Source: Armatimonadota bacterium (GTDB taxonomy: Bacteria; Armatimonadota; Zipacnadia; UBA1398; JAKPQA01). Taken from it: a stretch of DNA of 44,813 nt. This document shows, piece after piece, positions 17,193 through 26,038 of this stretch. The notes below the pieces were generated by a model. It did not search any database. It was not told where the DNA came from and worked only from the letters and a program-made list of their open reading frames with translations. The translations under genes and the position numbers were made by a program. Location of the stretch: positions 1 to 44,813 of the forward strand of contig JAKPQA010000212.1 of assembly GCA_029547025.1 (NCBI GenBank), given 5' to 3'. Numbering within the stretch: the stretch's first letter is position 1; every line of letters begins with the position of its first letter.

Positions 17193-20150
17193 CTACCTCA
17201 GTTCGACCGTCTCTCCCTCGAGGGCGCGAATCTCGATCGCCGGCCCGACGATACGCATGCCTCCATGCCGGCCGCTGACCCGCGCTCCCACCCCCAGGCC
17301 CCCGGCGAACAGCGCAGGCCGTAGCTTCACGTCCACGTCCGCGTCGCACATCAAGCGGAGCGAGTCAGTGCCCCACGCCAGCATGACATTGGCCGGCCCA
17401 CCCGAGCGCGACGCGAACTCGAGCCCCGGCAACTCGGCGCGCCGGTCACCCACGAACAGGGCCCGTTGCGCTCGGAAGACATAGCCCGCACCGGTGGCCG
17501 TCCTCGACCGAGTGATGGTGAGCTCGCCGCCCGTGCCTTCATGGTCGATGTACTCTCGGAGGAAGCGCAAGGCGTACGCGATGGGCTTGGGCTTCATCTC
17601 CGGCGTCCCGTCGTACGCGAACGACCCAAACCGCTGCTCATAGGCGTTATCGGGCGACATCCACCCCGCGTTGTCCCGCATGACAGCCTCCGGCCACTCG
17701 TCGAGCAGCCACTTGAGCGCGCCGGCGTGCCCGTGAGCCATGGCGGCCAGGTACACGGTCATCTCGCCCACCGACGAGGCGTGCCAGTCGAGGCAGCTCT
17801 CGCCGAGCCGGACACCATTCGAGTACCCGAACTCGCCCAGCATCACGGGCCGGTCCGGCCACACGGTGGCCAGTCGGTCCAAGGCCGTGGCGTTCTTGAC
17901 AATGTCCTGGTAGGAGGTCGGCGGCTGGTAGATGTGGTGACAGACGAAGTCCAGTGTGCCGTTCGCCGGAAGGCAGGCGAGGGCGGTATTGTAGCCGACC
18001 GTGATGAGGTGGTTCGAGTCGACAGACCGGATGGCATCGACCTGCGCGCCGATCCACCGGGCGAAGGTGCGATCAACCGCGGTCACCAGATCAGCAAGAT
18101 CCCCCTGGGCCCGGATGAGGCCATCCGCACCGGTGAGGGTCGAGTAGTCGGCGCCGCCGGCGGTGCGCCCGCTGATCACGCGGCCCCAGAGCAGCCCGGC
18201 GACGTAGAGCTCGCGCCGCACGTCGTCCGACAGCCCGCCAGGCATCGGCGGCCAGGAGGGCGGTTGCCGAACGCACTGCTCGACCCAGCTCGGGTCGAGC
18301 ATGCCTGCGAACCGGGCCGACGGGCGGAGCTCGACGATGGGGCTCAGCCGTCCGCCGGAGGTGATGGCGCCGACGGTCTCGACGTAGGGCTCGTTCATCA
18401 GGTCATAGCCGATGACCATCGGCTCATCGCGCCACGCCTCGGCGGTGGACCGCACGCTCTCCGTGATCTGCTCCATCGTGCCGCCGGCGCCGCAGTGGAT
18501 GATCAGGTAGATGCCGTAGCGCCGGGCCAGCTCGCGGATAGCCTCGACCTCGTCCGGACCTCCGAGCGCACCGCTCCAGAGCCGGAAGGCGTTGTGGCCG
18601 GCGGCCTTGGCCCGGCGGAAGTCGGCCTCGACCCGGGCCGCGTCGAAGGCCCAGCCCCAGTGGAACTGGCGGTCGAAGTGGTTCGCGTAGTTGCAGCCCG
18701 TCAGGAACAGCGGCTTCCCGTCAGGAGTGACGAAGCGACGGCGGTCGGCGCTGAGGCGGACGAACGCGTGTGGTGCAGGGGTGGTCAGTCTGATCTGCGT
18801 GGCGCGGCTGGCCTCGTCGCGCTGGCGCGCCTCGGAAGCGAGGTCGCGCGAGAGCAGTGCCGTCGCTGACTCCACGATAGCCGCCTGGAAAGCGGGGGTC
18901 TCATAGAACTCCGGCGTCGTGACGCCGCTGAGCAGCCAGGATCCGCCGCGGTAGTCGCCCTCGTAGTGAGTGAGCATGCCCAGCGCCCAGCCACGCCCTC
19001 GGCCGTACTCGTCGACGCACTCGAGAAGGGGACTGAACTCGGACTTCCGGGCCAGGGCGAAGCCGACGGCCGACAGGCCGCTGGCGGCACAACGACCGGC
19101 AGGGCTGCAGCGCACGATGGCCTGCCCTGCCCATGGGCGCACGCCGGTCACGTCACGCAGCACGTAGGGCTCGTAGTCGCTGAAGGCGTCCAGCGGTAGC
19201 TCGACCCCGGGCGGATCGGGCAGATCGCTCGTCGCCGTGCCGATCTCGGCAACCCACACCCGGTGGTCGCCATCGGGGTGATTCGTCAGTCCGGTGGCGA
19301 GGCCCAATGACAGCCGCGTACCCTCGTCCAGGCGCAGCGAATCGCCGTCGCCACCGCGCCCAGCGGGCGAGCCGTCAGCGAGGAAGCGGAAGTCGGCGGC
19401 CCGGACCACCTGACGGGTCCATTGCTCGGGCGTATCCACTGTGGCAACCCACCGCGAGCCATCGCGTTCGTCGATCTCGAGCGCGGCCTGCCGCGTGGTC
19501 GGTCCGCCCTTCGCCCACAAGCACACGACGTTGTGGCCCGGCGGCGGCGCCGCCGCCAGGTCGGCCCCGAAGGCGTCCCACTGCCACGGGCCCATGCCGT
19601 TGAGCTCCAGCAGGAGCGCATCGCCGTGCGGGCCCTCAACATCGAGCGCGCGCGAAGCGGGTTCTGGCTTGTTCGTATTCCGCTGCCACTGCGCGGCGTC
19701 GCCCGGTTCGAAGTCGAAGAGCATGTGCTGGACTGGCGTCTCGGCGCGCCTCCGCGCGAGATCGGACTGCGAGAGCCACTGACGGCCGACCCAAACGGCT
19801 GGATCCGAGAATGCCCTCCCGCCAAGCAAGGCGACGTGGCCGCCCGAGCGGAGGTACCGAAGCAACGCCTCTGCTGCGGCTGCCGGGAAGTGCGGGCTAT
19901 CGGGAACGACCAGGAGCCGGACCCTGGCCGCGGACAGCACGGCCGGGTCGCAGGCCTCCGCGTAGCTGATGGGCTCGGCCCGCATGCCGCCATGCCGGAA
20001 CGCCCTCAGCAACCCGTCGGCCCGGGCCGCAGAGGGGAGGCCGGCCTCGCGAAGGACCGCGATCAGGGGGGCATCGGGCCCAGTGCGCGCCGCGCCCGCG
20101 ACCGATGCGGTCACGATAGCCGCCACAACCGCCCACCCCGCTGTTCGCAT
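17193..20150 (-). CDS. Secreted GH5-like glycosidase with N-terminal GATase-like domain
   Basis: A 985-aa exported protein. After a signal peptide (~1-20) residues ~28-125 form a ThuA/GATase1-like alpha/beta domain (RVRLLVVPDSPHF, YLRSGGHVALLGGRAF). Residues ~140-310 are a beta-sandwich binding-like domain (FDFEPGDAAQW to HRVWVAEIGTA). The catalytic TIM barrel begins at ~465 (RFVTPDGKPLFLTGCNYA). Acid/base Glu587 lies in YDLMNEP and the nucleophile Glu773 in PVMLGEFGYSNG, the arrangement of GH5/mannanase-like clan GH-A enzymes. A short beta domain closes the protein (VKLRPALFAGGLGVGARV). GAGGGG 6 nt before the ATG supports the start. It lies 26 nt after the metallopeptidase gene in the same operon. 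Confidence 0.85.
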   Translation of the reverse strand: MRTAGWAVVAAIVTASVAGAARTGPDAPLIAVLREAGLPSAARADGLLRAFRHGGMRAEPISYAEACDPAVLSAARVRLLVVPDSPHFPAAAAEALLRYLRSGGHVALLGGRAFSDPAVWVGRQWLSQSDLARRRAETPVQHMLFDFEPGDAAQWQRNTNKPEPASRALDVEGPHGDALLLELNGMGPWQWDAFGADLAAAPPPGHNVVCLWAKGGPTTRQAALEIDERDGSRWVATVDTPEQWTRQVVRAADFRFLADGSPAGRGGDGDSLRLDEGTRLSLGLATGLTNHPDGDHRVWVAEIGTATSDLPDPPGVELPLDAFSDYEPYVLRDVTGVRPWAGQAIVRCSPAGRCAASGLSAVGFALARKSEFSPLLECVDEYGRGRGWALGMLTHYEGDYRGGSWLLSGVTTPEFYETPAFQAAIVESATALLSRDLASEARQRDEASRATQIRLTTPAPHAFVRLSADRRRFVTPDGKPLFLTGCNYANHFDRQFHWGWAFDAARVEADFRRAKAAGHNAFRLWSGALGGPDEVEAIRELARRYGIYLIIHCGAGGTMEQITESVRSTAEAWRDEPMVIGYDLMNEPYVETVGAITSGGRLSPIVELRPSARFAGMLDPSWVEQCVRQPPSWPPMPGGLSDDVRRELYVAGLLWGRVISGRTAGGADYSTLTGADGLIRAQGDLADLVTAVDRTFARWIGAQVDAIRSVDSNHLITVGYNTALACLPANGTLDFVCHHIYQPPTSYQDIVKNATALDRLATVWPDRPVMLGEFGYSNGVRLGESCLDWHASSVGEMTVYLAAMAHGHAGALKWLLDEWPEAVMRDNAGWMSPDNAYEQRFGSFAYDGTPEMKPKPIAYALRFLREYIDHEGTGGELTITRSRTATGAGYVFRAQRALFVGDRRAELPGLEFASRSGGPANVMLAWGTDSLRLMCDADVDVKLRPALFAGGLGVGARVSGRHGGMRIVGPAIEIRALEGETVELR

Positions 20151-20176
20151 ACCGAGCCCCTCTGCTCGCGACGGGC

Positions 20177-22381
20177 CTACCGGCTCAGTACGGGGCTGAA
20201 CCAAATGCCCCAGTCGCCGCTACGGCCATCGCCGCCATCCTCGACGACGAGCTCGAGCATCCGCACGCCGGTCACGTCCACCTGCACGGCCCGCTCAACG
20301 GCATCGGTCACGCGTTCGGAGCGGAACAGCTCGGCACCATCGCCCATGACGACGAACACAACCGAACCCGTGTTACCGCTCTGGAGACCGTAGAACGCGT
20401 CGAGCTGGCCCCACCCGCCGCCCAGATCGAACACATAGCGCGACGGCGCGTGAGCATACAACCCTCGCTCGTGTACCCGTTCGGACGACCGCAGCGGGAA
20501 GCCACCCTCAAGCAAATCCCGCGCCGGCGCCTGCCATCCCACCTGGGCCGCCTCCCACTTGGCTTCGGTCAGACCCACGGACGTGACAACGGCCGGGATG
20601 TCAGCAGGAGTCTGCGTGGGCTCGGGAGGACGCGGGGACCAGGCGCGCTTCAGCACGGCCAGCTCTTCGGGCGTGAACGACTGGCGCAGGTCGGCACCCG
20701 AGAACTCGGCCAGCCGGGTGCAGAACAGCTCGAACTTGCCCCAGTCGGTCTCGGTAGCCTTGAGGCGGTCCTCGGGGATACGGTCGGCTGGGTCGGCACT
20801 CCATGCCACCGAGAGATGATCGCCGCCCGACCCCTCAACGTGGAGCACCTCCACGTAGTAGCGCCCGCCCGCCTCCAGATGAACCGGCTCAGACTGCTGC
20901 GAGGCCCGCTGCACCTGCCGTGGGGCTGTGTAGCCCTCGACCCACGCGATGCGGCGCCTGTTGGCTGGATCAGCATCCGTACTCAACCAGAGCTCGCTCG
21001 CATCATCGGATGAGAGCCACAGGGTGTACTCGCCCGAGGCATCGGGGCAGAGGAAGCCGCTGACGCGATCCCCGTAATGATCCTCCTCGTCGATGGGGAT
21101 CTCGAACCGAGTGAGTTCCGTCACCGCATCAGGCGGGCCCGCGAACCGAGGGCTTCGTGTGAGGGACGTCAGCTCTCCATCACCTGATCCTCGCCAGAGC
21201 TCTCGCCGCAACCCGCCCGTGGGCCCGTCGGCCGATGTGGCGAGATGGGCCCCATCAATGGGCGTGTGCTCCATGCCCTTCAGATAGGAGCGGTACGTCT
21301 GGCGGAAGGGCTCCCAGCCGATGGTGTCGCGAAGCTCGATGGCCTTCAGTATCACCGCGCAGACGCTGGGGACGCCGTCCTTCCCACGCACGATCCAGCG
21401 ATTGCGGACGGCAGGCCCGCGGCGCCAGCCATCTTCAGCAATGGCCAGGTCGCGCGTCTCACAGGCATAGTAGAAGAACAGCTCACCGAAGTGCATCTCG
21501 AACACCCACGGCTCGTAGTCGTAGTCGTGGGCGAGCTCGTGCAGGAACACCTCGGGGCAGAAGCCAGGCCGCGCCCAGTACTGCTCGAGCCAGTCACGCC
21601 TGACGACCCAAAGGATCGGGTTGCCACTCCACCCCAGAGCACCAATGTCCCACAGGCGTGGACCCCAGGCCGAAAGCTGGAACTCGCCCAGATCGCGGCC
21701 GGTGAGCTCAGCATAGGCCTCGTAAGCCAGATCCGTGTTGGCGATCACCTGCTCGACACCGGCCCGAGTCGCTGCCGCGATCTCGTCGCGGTAGAGGTTC
21801 AGAACGAAGTGCCGCCCCTCGAACCGTTCGGTGTCCGGGTTGGGCTCCACGGTAAGGTCATCGAACAGGGCTTCGCCCACAGCCCCTCCCCGGCCCAGTC
21901 GGCACAATATGGTGATCTTCCCGTCGGGCCCGGTCGCGAAGTCGAGGGCGAAGGGCGTCCAGTCGAAGTCGCCCAGGCCCTTGTTCGCGCCATGGCAGCG
22001 GGTGGAATCGCACATCCACATGCTCGTGGCAATGCCGGCGCCGACGGCGTCGCCTCCCGTGGCCCCGGGACGGATGCCCGTACCCTTGACCTTGCCGCGC
22101 AGAATGTAGGCCGAGTGGGGCGCCAGCTGTAGTTCCCGCGAACACGCGGCATCGTCATCGCCCGGCTGGTCGGTACGGATGCGGATGCAGGCCGACCCGC
22201 CGACTCCGGCATCCGCCACCCACGAGACCTCGGCCCCGTCCCGACCGTTCCACGCCCAACCCTCCGGCAAGCCGTCCGAATGGGCCTCGAAATCGCCATT
22301 CGGGAGCAGCACAGCCGGGGCCTCGGCCGGCGCGATCCCCGCGGCACACGTCAGCATCAGCGCGCGAAGCAGTATGGGCAT
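20177..22381 (-). CDS. Secreted M60-like metallopeptidase with PA14-like and NPCBM domains
   Basis: A 734-aa exported protein, first gene of the four-gene operon. After the signal peptide (~1-20) comes a beta-sandwich domain (LPNGDFEAHSDGLPEGW, to ~180). The peptidase core has HELAH at 281-285 followed by Glu295 or Glu300 (WVFEMHFGELFFYY), fitting the HExxH-x(8-24)-E gluzincin pattern of M60/enhancin-like enzymes that cleave glycoproteins. Residues ~430-540 look like a PA14 domain (SGEYTLWLSSDDASELWLSTD, YYVEVLHVEG). Residues ~615-734 match an NPCBM galactose-binding domain (LYAHAPSRYVFDLGGGWGQL, then VVFVVMGDG). AGGAGGG precedes the ATG at 22381. Peptidase activity is inferred from motif only. 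Confidence 0.83.
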   Translation of the reverse strand: MPILLRALMLTCAAGIAPAEAPAVLLPNGDFEAHSDGLPEGWAWNGRDGAEVSWVADAGVGGSACIRIRTDQPGDDDAACSRELQLAPHSAYILRGKVKGTGIRPGATGGDAVGAGIATSMWMCDSTRCHGANKGLGDFDWTPFALDFATGPDGKITILCRLGRGGAVGEALFDDLTVEPNPDTERFEGRHFVLNLYRDEIAAATRAGVEQVIANTDLAYEAYAELTGRDLGEFQLSAWGPRLWDIGALGWSGNPILWVVRRDWLEQYWARPGFCPEVFLHELAHDYDYEPWVFEMHFGELFFYYACETRDLAIAEDGWRRGPAVRNRWIVRGKDGVPSVCAVILKAIELRDTIGWEPFRQTYRSYLKGMEHTPIDGAHLATSADGPTGGLRRELWRGSGDGELTSLTRSPRFAGPPDAVTELTRFEIPIDEEDHYGDRVSGFLCPDASGEYTLWLSSDDASELWLSTDADPANRRRIAWVEGYTAPRQVQRASQQSEPVHLEAGGRYYVEVLHVEGSGGDHLSVAWSADPADRIPEDRLKATETDWGKFELFCTRLAEFSGADLRQSFTPEELAVLKRAWSPRPPEPTQTPADIPAVVTSVGLTEAKWEAAQVGWQAPARDLLEGGFPLRSSERVHERGLYAHAPSRYVFDLGGGWGQLDAFYGLQSGNTGSVVFVVMGDGAELFRSERVTDAVERAVQVDVTGVRMLELVVEDGGDGRSGDWGIWFSPVLSR

Positions 22382-22551
22382 CGGCCTGGTGCCCTCCTGG
22401 TAGCGTTCGCAAACAGTGTGACAGGTTCGCGAAGCGAGAGCCAAGGGCGTTCCGAACAACACGGAGCCCGGATCGGGGCTCGGTAGGCACCCAACCCGGA
22501 CTCCCTGGATCTCCATCGCACGGGGCACGGACCCACGCTCGGCACGTCCGG

Positions 22552-23658
22552 CTAGGCCGCCGCAGTCAACTCCTCGTCCCCCTGCCCTTGCCCGGGGTCA
22601 GTCCAATCTTCCTCGAACCCGTTCAGCCAGTCCGGGTACCCGTCCCCGTCCTCATCATCACCATAGTCGCCGTCGTCCCAGCCATCGCCGTCGGCATCGG
22701 AGTCATAGTCGTCCGAGACACCATCACCGTCATCGTCGGCGTCCAGGTAGTCGTCGGTCCCGTCATCATCCGTGTCGAGGCCCAGCCAGTCGTCCTGGCC
22801 GTCGCCGTCATCGTCCAGGTCCTCACCGTCGCAGAACCCATCGCCGTCATCGTCCAGGTCCTGCCAGTCGTAGATGCCATCCTCATCCTCATCGAGCCAG
22901 CCGGGCAAGCTGATGCCATAGTCACAGGGGTCATCCGGGTCCCCAATGCCATCGCCGTCGTCATCGGCATCGACCGGGTTGTCCTGGCCGTCGTTGTCCC
23001 AGTCGTCATCGAAGATGAAGGGGATGTCGTCGTCGGTCCCGGTGAGATACTCCTCCTCATCGGCGTCTAACACGCCATCGCCATCGTCGTCGCTATCAGA
23101 CCAGTCATCGGTTCCGTCGCCATCGGTGTCGATCTCATCCAGCGGGCTGTCACTGCACTCATCGACATCGCCGGTCTCCTCGTCGAGGTCCACGTCGCCG
23201 ATGTCCACAGACATGTCCTCGTCAGGGATGCCCAACAACACGGCGCCGCCGAAGCCGATGATGGCATCGACGGCGTCCAGGAACCCGTCGCCGTCCAGGT
23301 CGGTCAGCACGGCCAGGATGACCTGCTGGACATGATCCGGAAGCGCGATCTCGAAATCGCCGTTGGCGTCCGGCTCACATACGCCAGCGATGTCGCCGCT
23401 GTCGTTACCGATCGCGCAAACCAGTTGGCGCACCCCGGCCTGCCGCAGACTCGTGGCCACCGCACCGCCAGTCAGATGGCCCTGCACCCCGCGAGGGCCG
23501 GCCACGAGTGCATCGCTCACGTTGTGATTGCCACCATTGTTGTTGATGCCCGGCTGCCCATCGCCACATCCGGCCATGATCAACACAGTCACTGAGAGAG
23601 CACAGTAGTACCCGGAACGCAGAGCCGACCCATAACACAGCGCCCGTCTCACCAGCAC
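22552..23658 (-). CDS. Calcium-binding thrombospondin type-3 repeat lipoprotein
   Basis: A 368-aa exported protein. The signal ends in a lipobox, VLIMAGC, with Cys31. About 100 residues with a beta-rich fold follow (HLTGGAVATSLRQAG, GDFEIALPDHVQQVILAVLT). From ~120 to the end it is an Asp/Gly repeat array of the DxDxDGxxDxxD type (DTDGDGTDDWSDSDDDGDG and similar), as in thrombospondin-3/calcium-binding repeats. It should be rigid only when calcium is bound. The GTG at 23658 has AAGGAGGT 4 nt upstream; a second GTG at 23652 is possible. A surface spacer or adhesion role is likely. Probably not co-transcribed with the operon that begins at 22381, from which it is separated by 170 nt. Confidence 0.85.
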   Translation of the reverse strand: MLVRRALCYGSALRSGYYCALSVTVLIMAGCGDGQPGINNNGGNHNVSDALVAGPRGVQGHLTGGAVATSLRQAGVRQLVCAIGNDSGDIAGVCEPDANGDFEIALPDHVQQVILAVLTDLDGDGFLDAVDAIIGFGGAVLLGIPDEDMSVDIGDVDLDEETGDVDECSDSPLDEIDTDGDGTDDWSDSDDDGDGVLDADEEEYLTGTDDDIPFIFDDDWDNDGQDNPVDADDDGDGIGDPDDPCDYGISLPGWLDEDEDGIYDWQDLDDDGDGFCDGEDLDDDGDGQDDWLGLDTDDDGTDDYLDADDDGDGVSDDYDSDADGDGWDDGDYGDDEDGDGYPDWLNGFEEDWTDPGQGQGDEELTAAA

Positions 23659-23746
23659 ATCGACCTCCTTCGCGACTCCTCACCCTCAGTAACGGCCTCA
23701 GCAAGTAGCTGCTCAGCGGGTTCGACGGCCGGCCACAGAGCCCTTC

Positions 23747-25927
23747 CTAGTACTTCGGGCGCACCAGCACCCGCAGGCGCTTCAGCGAGTATCCGCGGGC
23801 ATTGCCGGTGAACGTCCAATCGCGCGTCTGGCCCTCGCTGTTGCCAATGCCGATGTCGGCCCCCGCACCGGCCTTCCAGTTGTTGATGGCGAACACGGTC
23901 TGCTGGGCCTCGCTATTGCCCACCTGCATGCAGCCGTAGCCATCCACCGTGCCGCCATCCATCTGATCGCCGAAGTCCCAGAGGTCATTGGAGGCGTTGG
24001 GGACGTTCGCGGCGTTCGGCGGACCATAGTTGTTCGACCAGAACTCGATACAGCCGCCGCTCAGCCCGACTCCTGTCGCCAAGCCGCTCACGTTCGAGAT
24101 GATGGTCATGTTTGCCACGGGGCACTGGAACCGGGCACCCGATGCTATCGTGGGGATACCGATCTTCGTGATGTCATCGGTGAATGCGTCCATCGACACG
24201 TAGACGTATTTCACACCCTCGCCCGGCTTCTGGAGGTCGAGGAAGTAGGCCACGCGGTCGAAGGCGCCAGCGAGCGTGCCGGCGTTGTTCACATCGTAGG
24301 TCACATCAGCGCCCAGCTTGCCGAGATCGATATCGTAGGCGAGCTGGTAGTCCTTGGCCTCATCAACCTTCACGGTCAGGTAGTCGATGACCGGCACCTC
24401 TCCCGCCCGGAAGGCGCCCGCGGGCAGGCCTTCCTTGTTCGACAGGTTCGGCTCGGCGCTCTTGTGCCAGGCGAAACGTACAGCGCACGGCTTCTCGACG
24501 CCGGGGGCGGTGAGAAGCACCGAGTCGCCATCGATGACCGCATCGGCCTTGGTGTAGTCGCTCTCCGGCCCGATAATCTCGAACCAAGTTAGCGGCTGGC
24601 CGTCGCGAGAGACCAGACCGCCGCCCACGTTGTCGAAACGCACGCGGAGAGTGTCACCCTCGGTTGCGAGCTCGCGGAACGTGGGCCCGGAGCACACCAC
24701 ATTGGTCCGGCCGTAGGTCTTGTTGAGAGCCAGCAGCGCCAGGCGCTTGCCCACGTCCTGCTTGTTCTTCGGGTGGATGTCGTTGTAGTCCGCGATGTCG
24801 TTGATGACGGCCATGCCGGTGTTTGGGATGCTCTGGGCGGCGGCCTGGGCCTCCCAGAAGACCGGCAGGATACCCGGGTCCTCGTCGCCGTAGTTCCACG
24901 GTGCGATCTGCACGTAGTAGAAGGGGAAGTCCCCCTGCTGCCATACCTCGCGCCAGCCCCCGATGAGGGCCTTCATCTTCTCCGCGTAGAGCATGCCCTC
25001 GCCATGGTTCGACTCGCCCTGATACCAGATGGCACCCCGTATGCCATACGGCACAAGCGGCGCGATCATGCCGTTGTACAGCGCGGTGGGCTGGCCCACC
25101 GTGTTCATGGGCTTGATCGTGTCCGGGTAGGCGGGCGCCGGGTCGAGCGGCGTCTCGGTTGCCAATGCTTGGTCCGCCCGGGCGCGCCAGGCGTCGAGCT
25201 GGGTCAGGTAGTCGCCCAGGGCCTTCTTGTAGGGCTCGGACCGCGGGTCGGTGAGCGTCACGGCCTCGAGCGTGCCCTGCAGCGCGGGGATGGGAACGTA
25301 GCCCACAGGGGCCACCCACGGGTCGATGGCCGTGCCGCCCCACGAGGAGTTGATCAGGCCGATGGGCACATTGAGCTCGCGGTGCAGGTGCCTCGCGAAG
25401 AAGTAGCCGACAGCAGTGAACCCGCCCACCGTCTCCGGGCTGCAGACCTGCCAGGCGCCCTCGAAGTCTCTCGCGGGAGTCCCCGCCGGGACCTTGGGCA
25501 CCTGGATGTGACGAATGCCGGGGTAGTTGGCCTCCACCCTCGCTAACTCGGCGTCGGTACACCCGTTCACGGTCCACTCCATGTTCGACTGGCCCGAGCA
25601 AAGCCAGACATCGCCGATCAGGATGTCGTCCAGTGTGAGCGTGTTCGCGCCGGTGACGGTGAGGGTCAGCGGCCCGCCGGCGGGCTGGGCCGGCAGGTCG
25701 ACGCGCCAGGCGCCAGTGGCGTCGGCCGTGGCCGTAGCGACGGGCAGGTCGCCGAGCTTCACCGCGACCTCCTCGCCGGCGTCGGCCCATCCCCAGACCG
25801 GGATGGCCTGGTCGCGCTGCAGCACCATGTGGCTGCCGAACACATGCGGTAGAGTGACATCGGCCCGGGCGCAGGGCGCCAGGGCTGCCGCCATGCAGGC
25901 GACAAGGAACGTGTGGGTTCGGGGCAT
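23747..25927 (-). CDS. Secreted sialate O-acetylesterase-like SGNH hydrolase
   Basis: A 726-aa exported esterase. The signal peptide is MPRTHTFLVACMAAALAPCARA. An N-terminal beta domain (residues ~22-102) carries the family start FGSHMVLQRDQAIPVWGWA. The SGNH core shows the nucleophile Ser114 in CSGQSNMEW, the oxyanion block LINSSWGGTAIDPW and WYQGESN, and the Asp383/His385 pair in DIHPKNKQDVG. Residues ~560-726 are an extra C-terminal beta-rich domain (YDIDLGKLGADVTY to RGYSLKRLRVLV) not needed for catalysis. The family removes O-acetyl groups from sialic acids or acetylated plant glycans. The ATG at 25927 follows GAGAGAGG by 8 nt and is preferred to an ATG at 25945. Confidence 0.92.
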   Translation of the reverse strand: MPRTHTFLVACMAAALAPCARADVTLPHVFGSHMVLQRDQAIPVWGWADAGEEVAVKLGDLPVATATADATGAWRVDLPAQPAGGPLTLTVTGANTLTLDDILIGDVWLCSGQSNMEWTVNGCTDAELARVEANYPGIRHIQVPKVPAGTPARDFEGAWQVCSPETVGGFTAVGYFFARHLHRELNVPIGLINSSWGGTAIDPWVAPVGYVPIPALQGTLEAVTLTDPRSEPYKKALGDYLTQLDAWRARADQALATETPLDPAPAYPDTIKPMNTVGQPTALYNGMIAPLVPYGIRGAIWYQGESNHGEGMLYAEKMKALIGGWREVWQQGDFPFYYVQIAPWNYGDEDPGILPVFWEAQAAAQSIPNTGMAVINDIADYNDIHPKNKQDVGKRLALLALNKTYGRTNVVCSGPTFRELATEGDTLRVRFDNVGGGLVSRDGQPLTWFEIIGPESDYTKADAVIDGDSVLLTAPGVEKPCAVRFAWHKSAEPNLSNKEGLPAGAFRAGEVPVIDYLTVKVDEAKDYQLAYDIDLGKLGADVTYDVNNAGTLAGAFDRVAYFLDLQKPGEGVKYVYVSMDAFTDDITKIGIPTIASGARFQCPVANMTIISNVSGLATGVGLSGGCIEFWSNNYGPPNAANVPNASNDLWDFGDQMDGGTVDGYGCMQVGNSEAQQTVFAINNWKAGAGADIGIGNSEGQTRDWTFTGNARGYSLKRLRVLVRPKY

Positions 25928-26038
25928 AATGTTGGCCTCTCTCATGAAACGAATGCGGGGAGCGGCAGGCGCGGCCCTTGGGCACAGTCTACCTCAAGCG
26001 TCGCTGCGGCGAGGAGAGACGGTTGCCTCCGAGGGCAT

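Noticed and set aside
22588-23070. 160-aa hydrophobic Val/Ile-rich frame that looks like a membrane protein
   Set aside because: It is the reverse strand of Asp codons (GAC/GAT read as GTC/ATC) in the thrombospondin-3 repeat gene, an artefact of the repeat.
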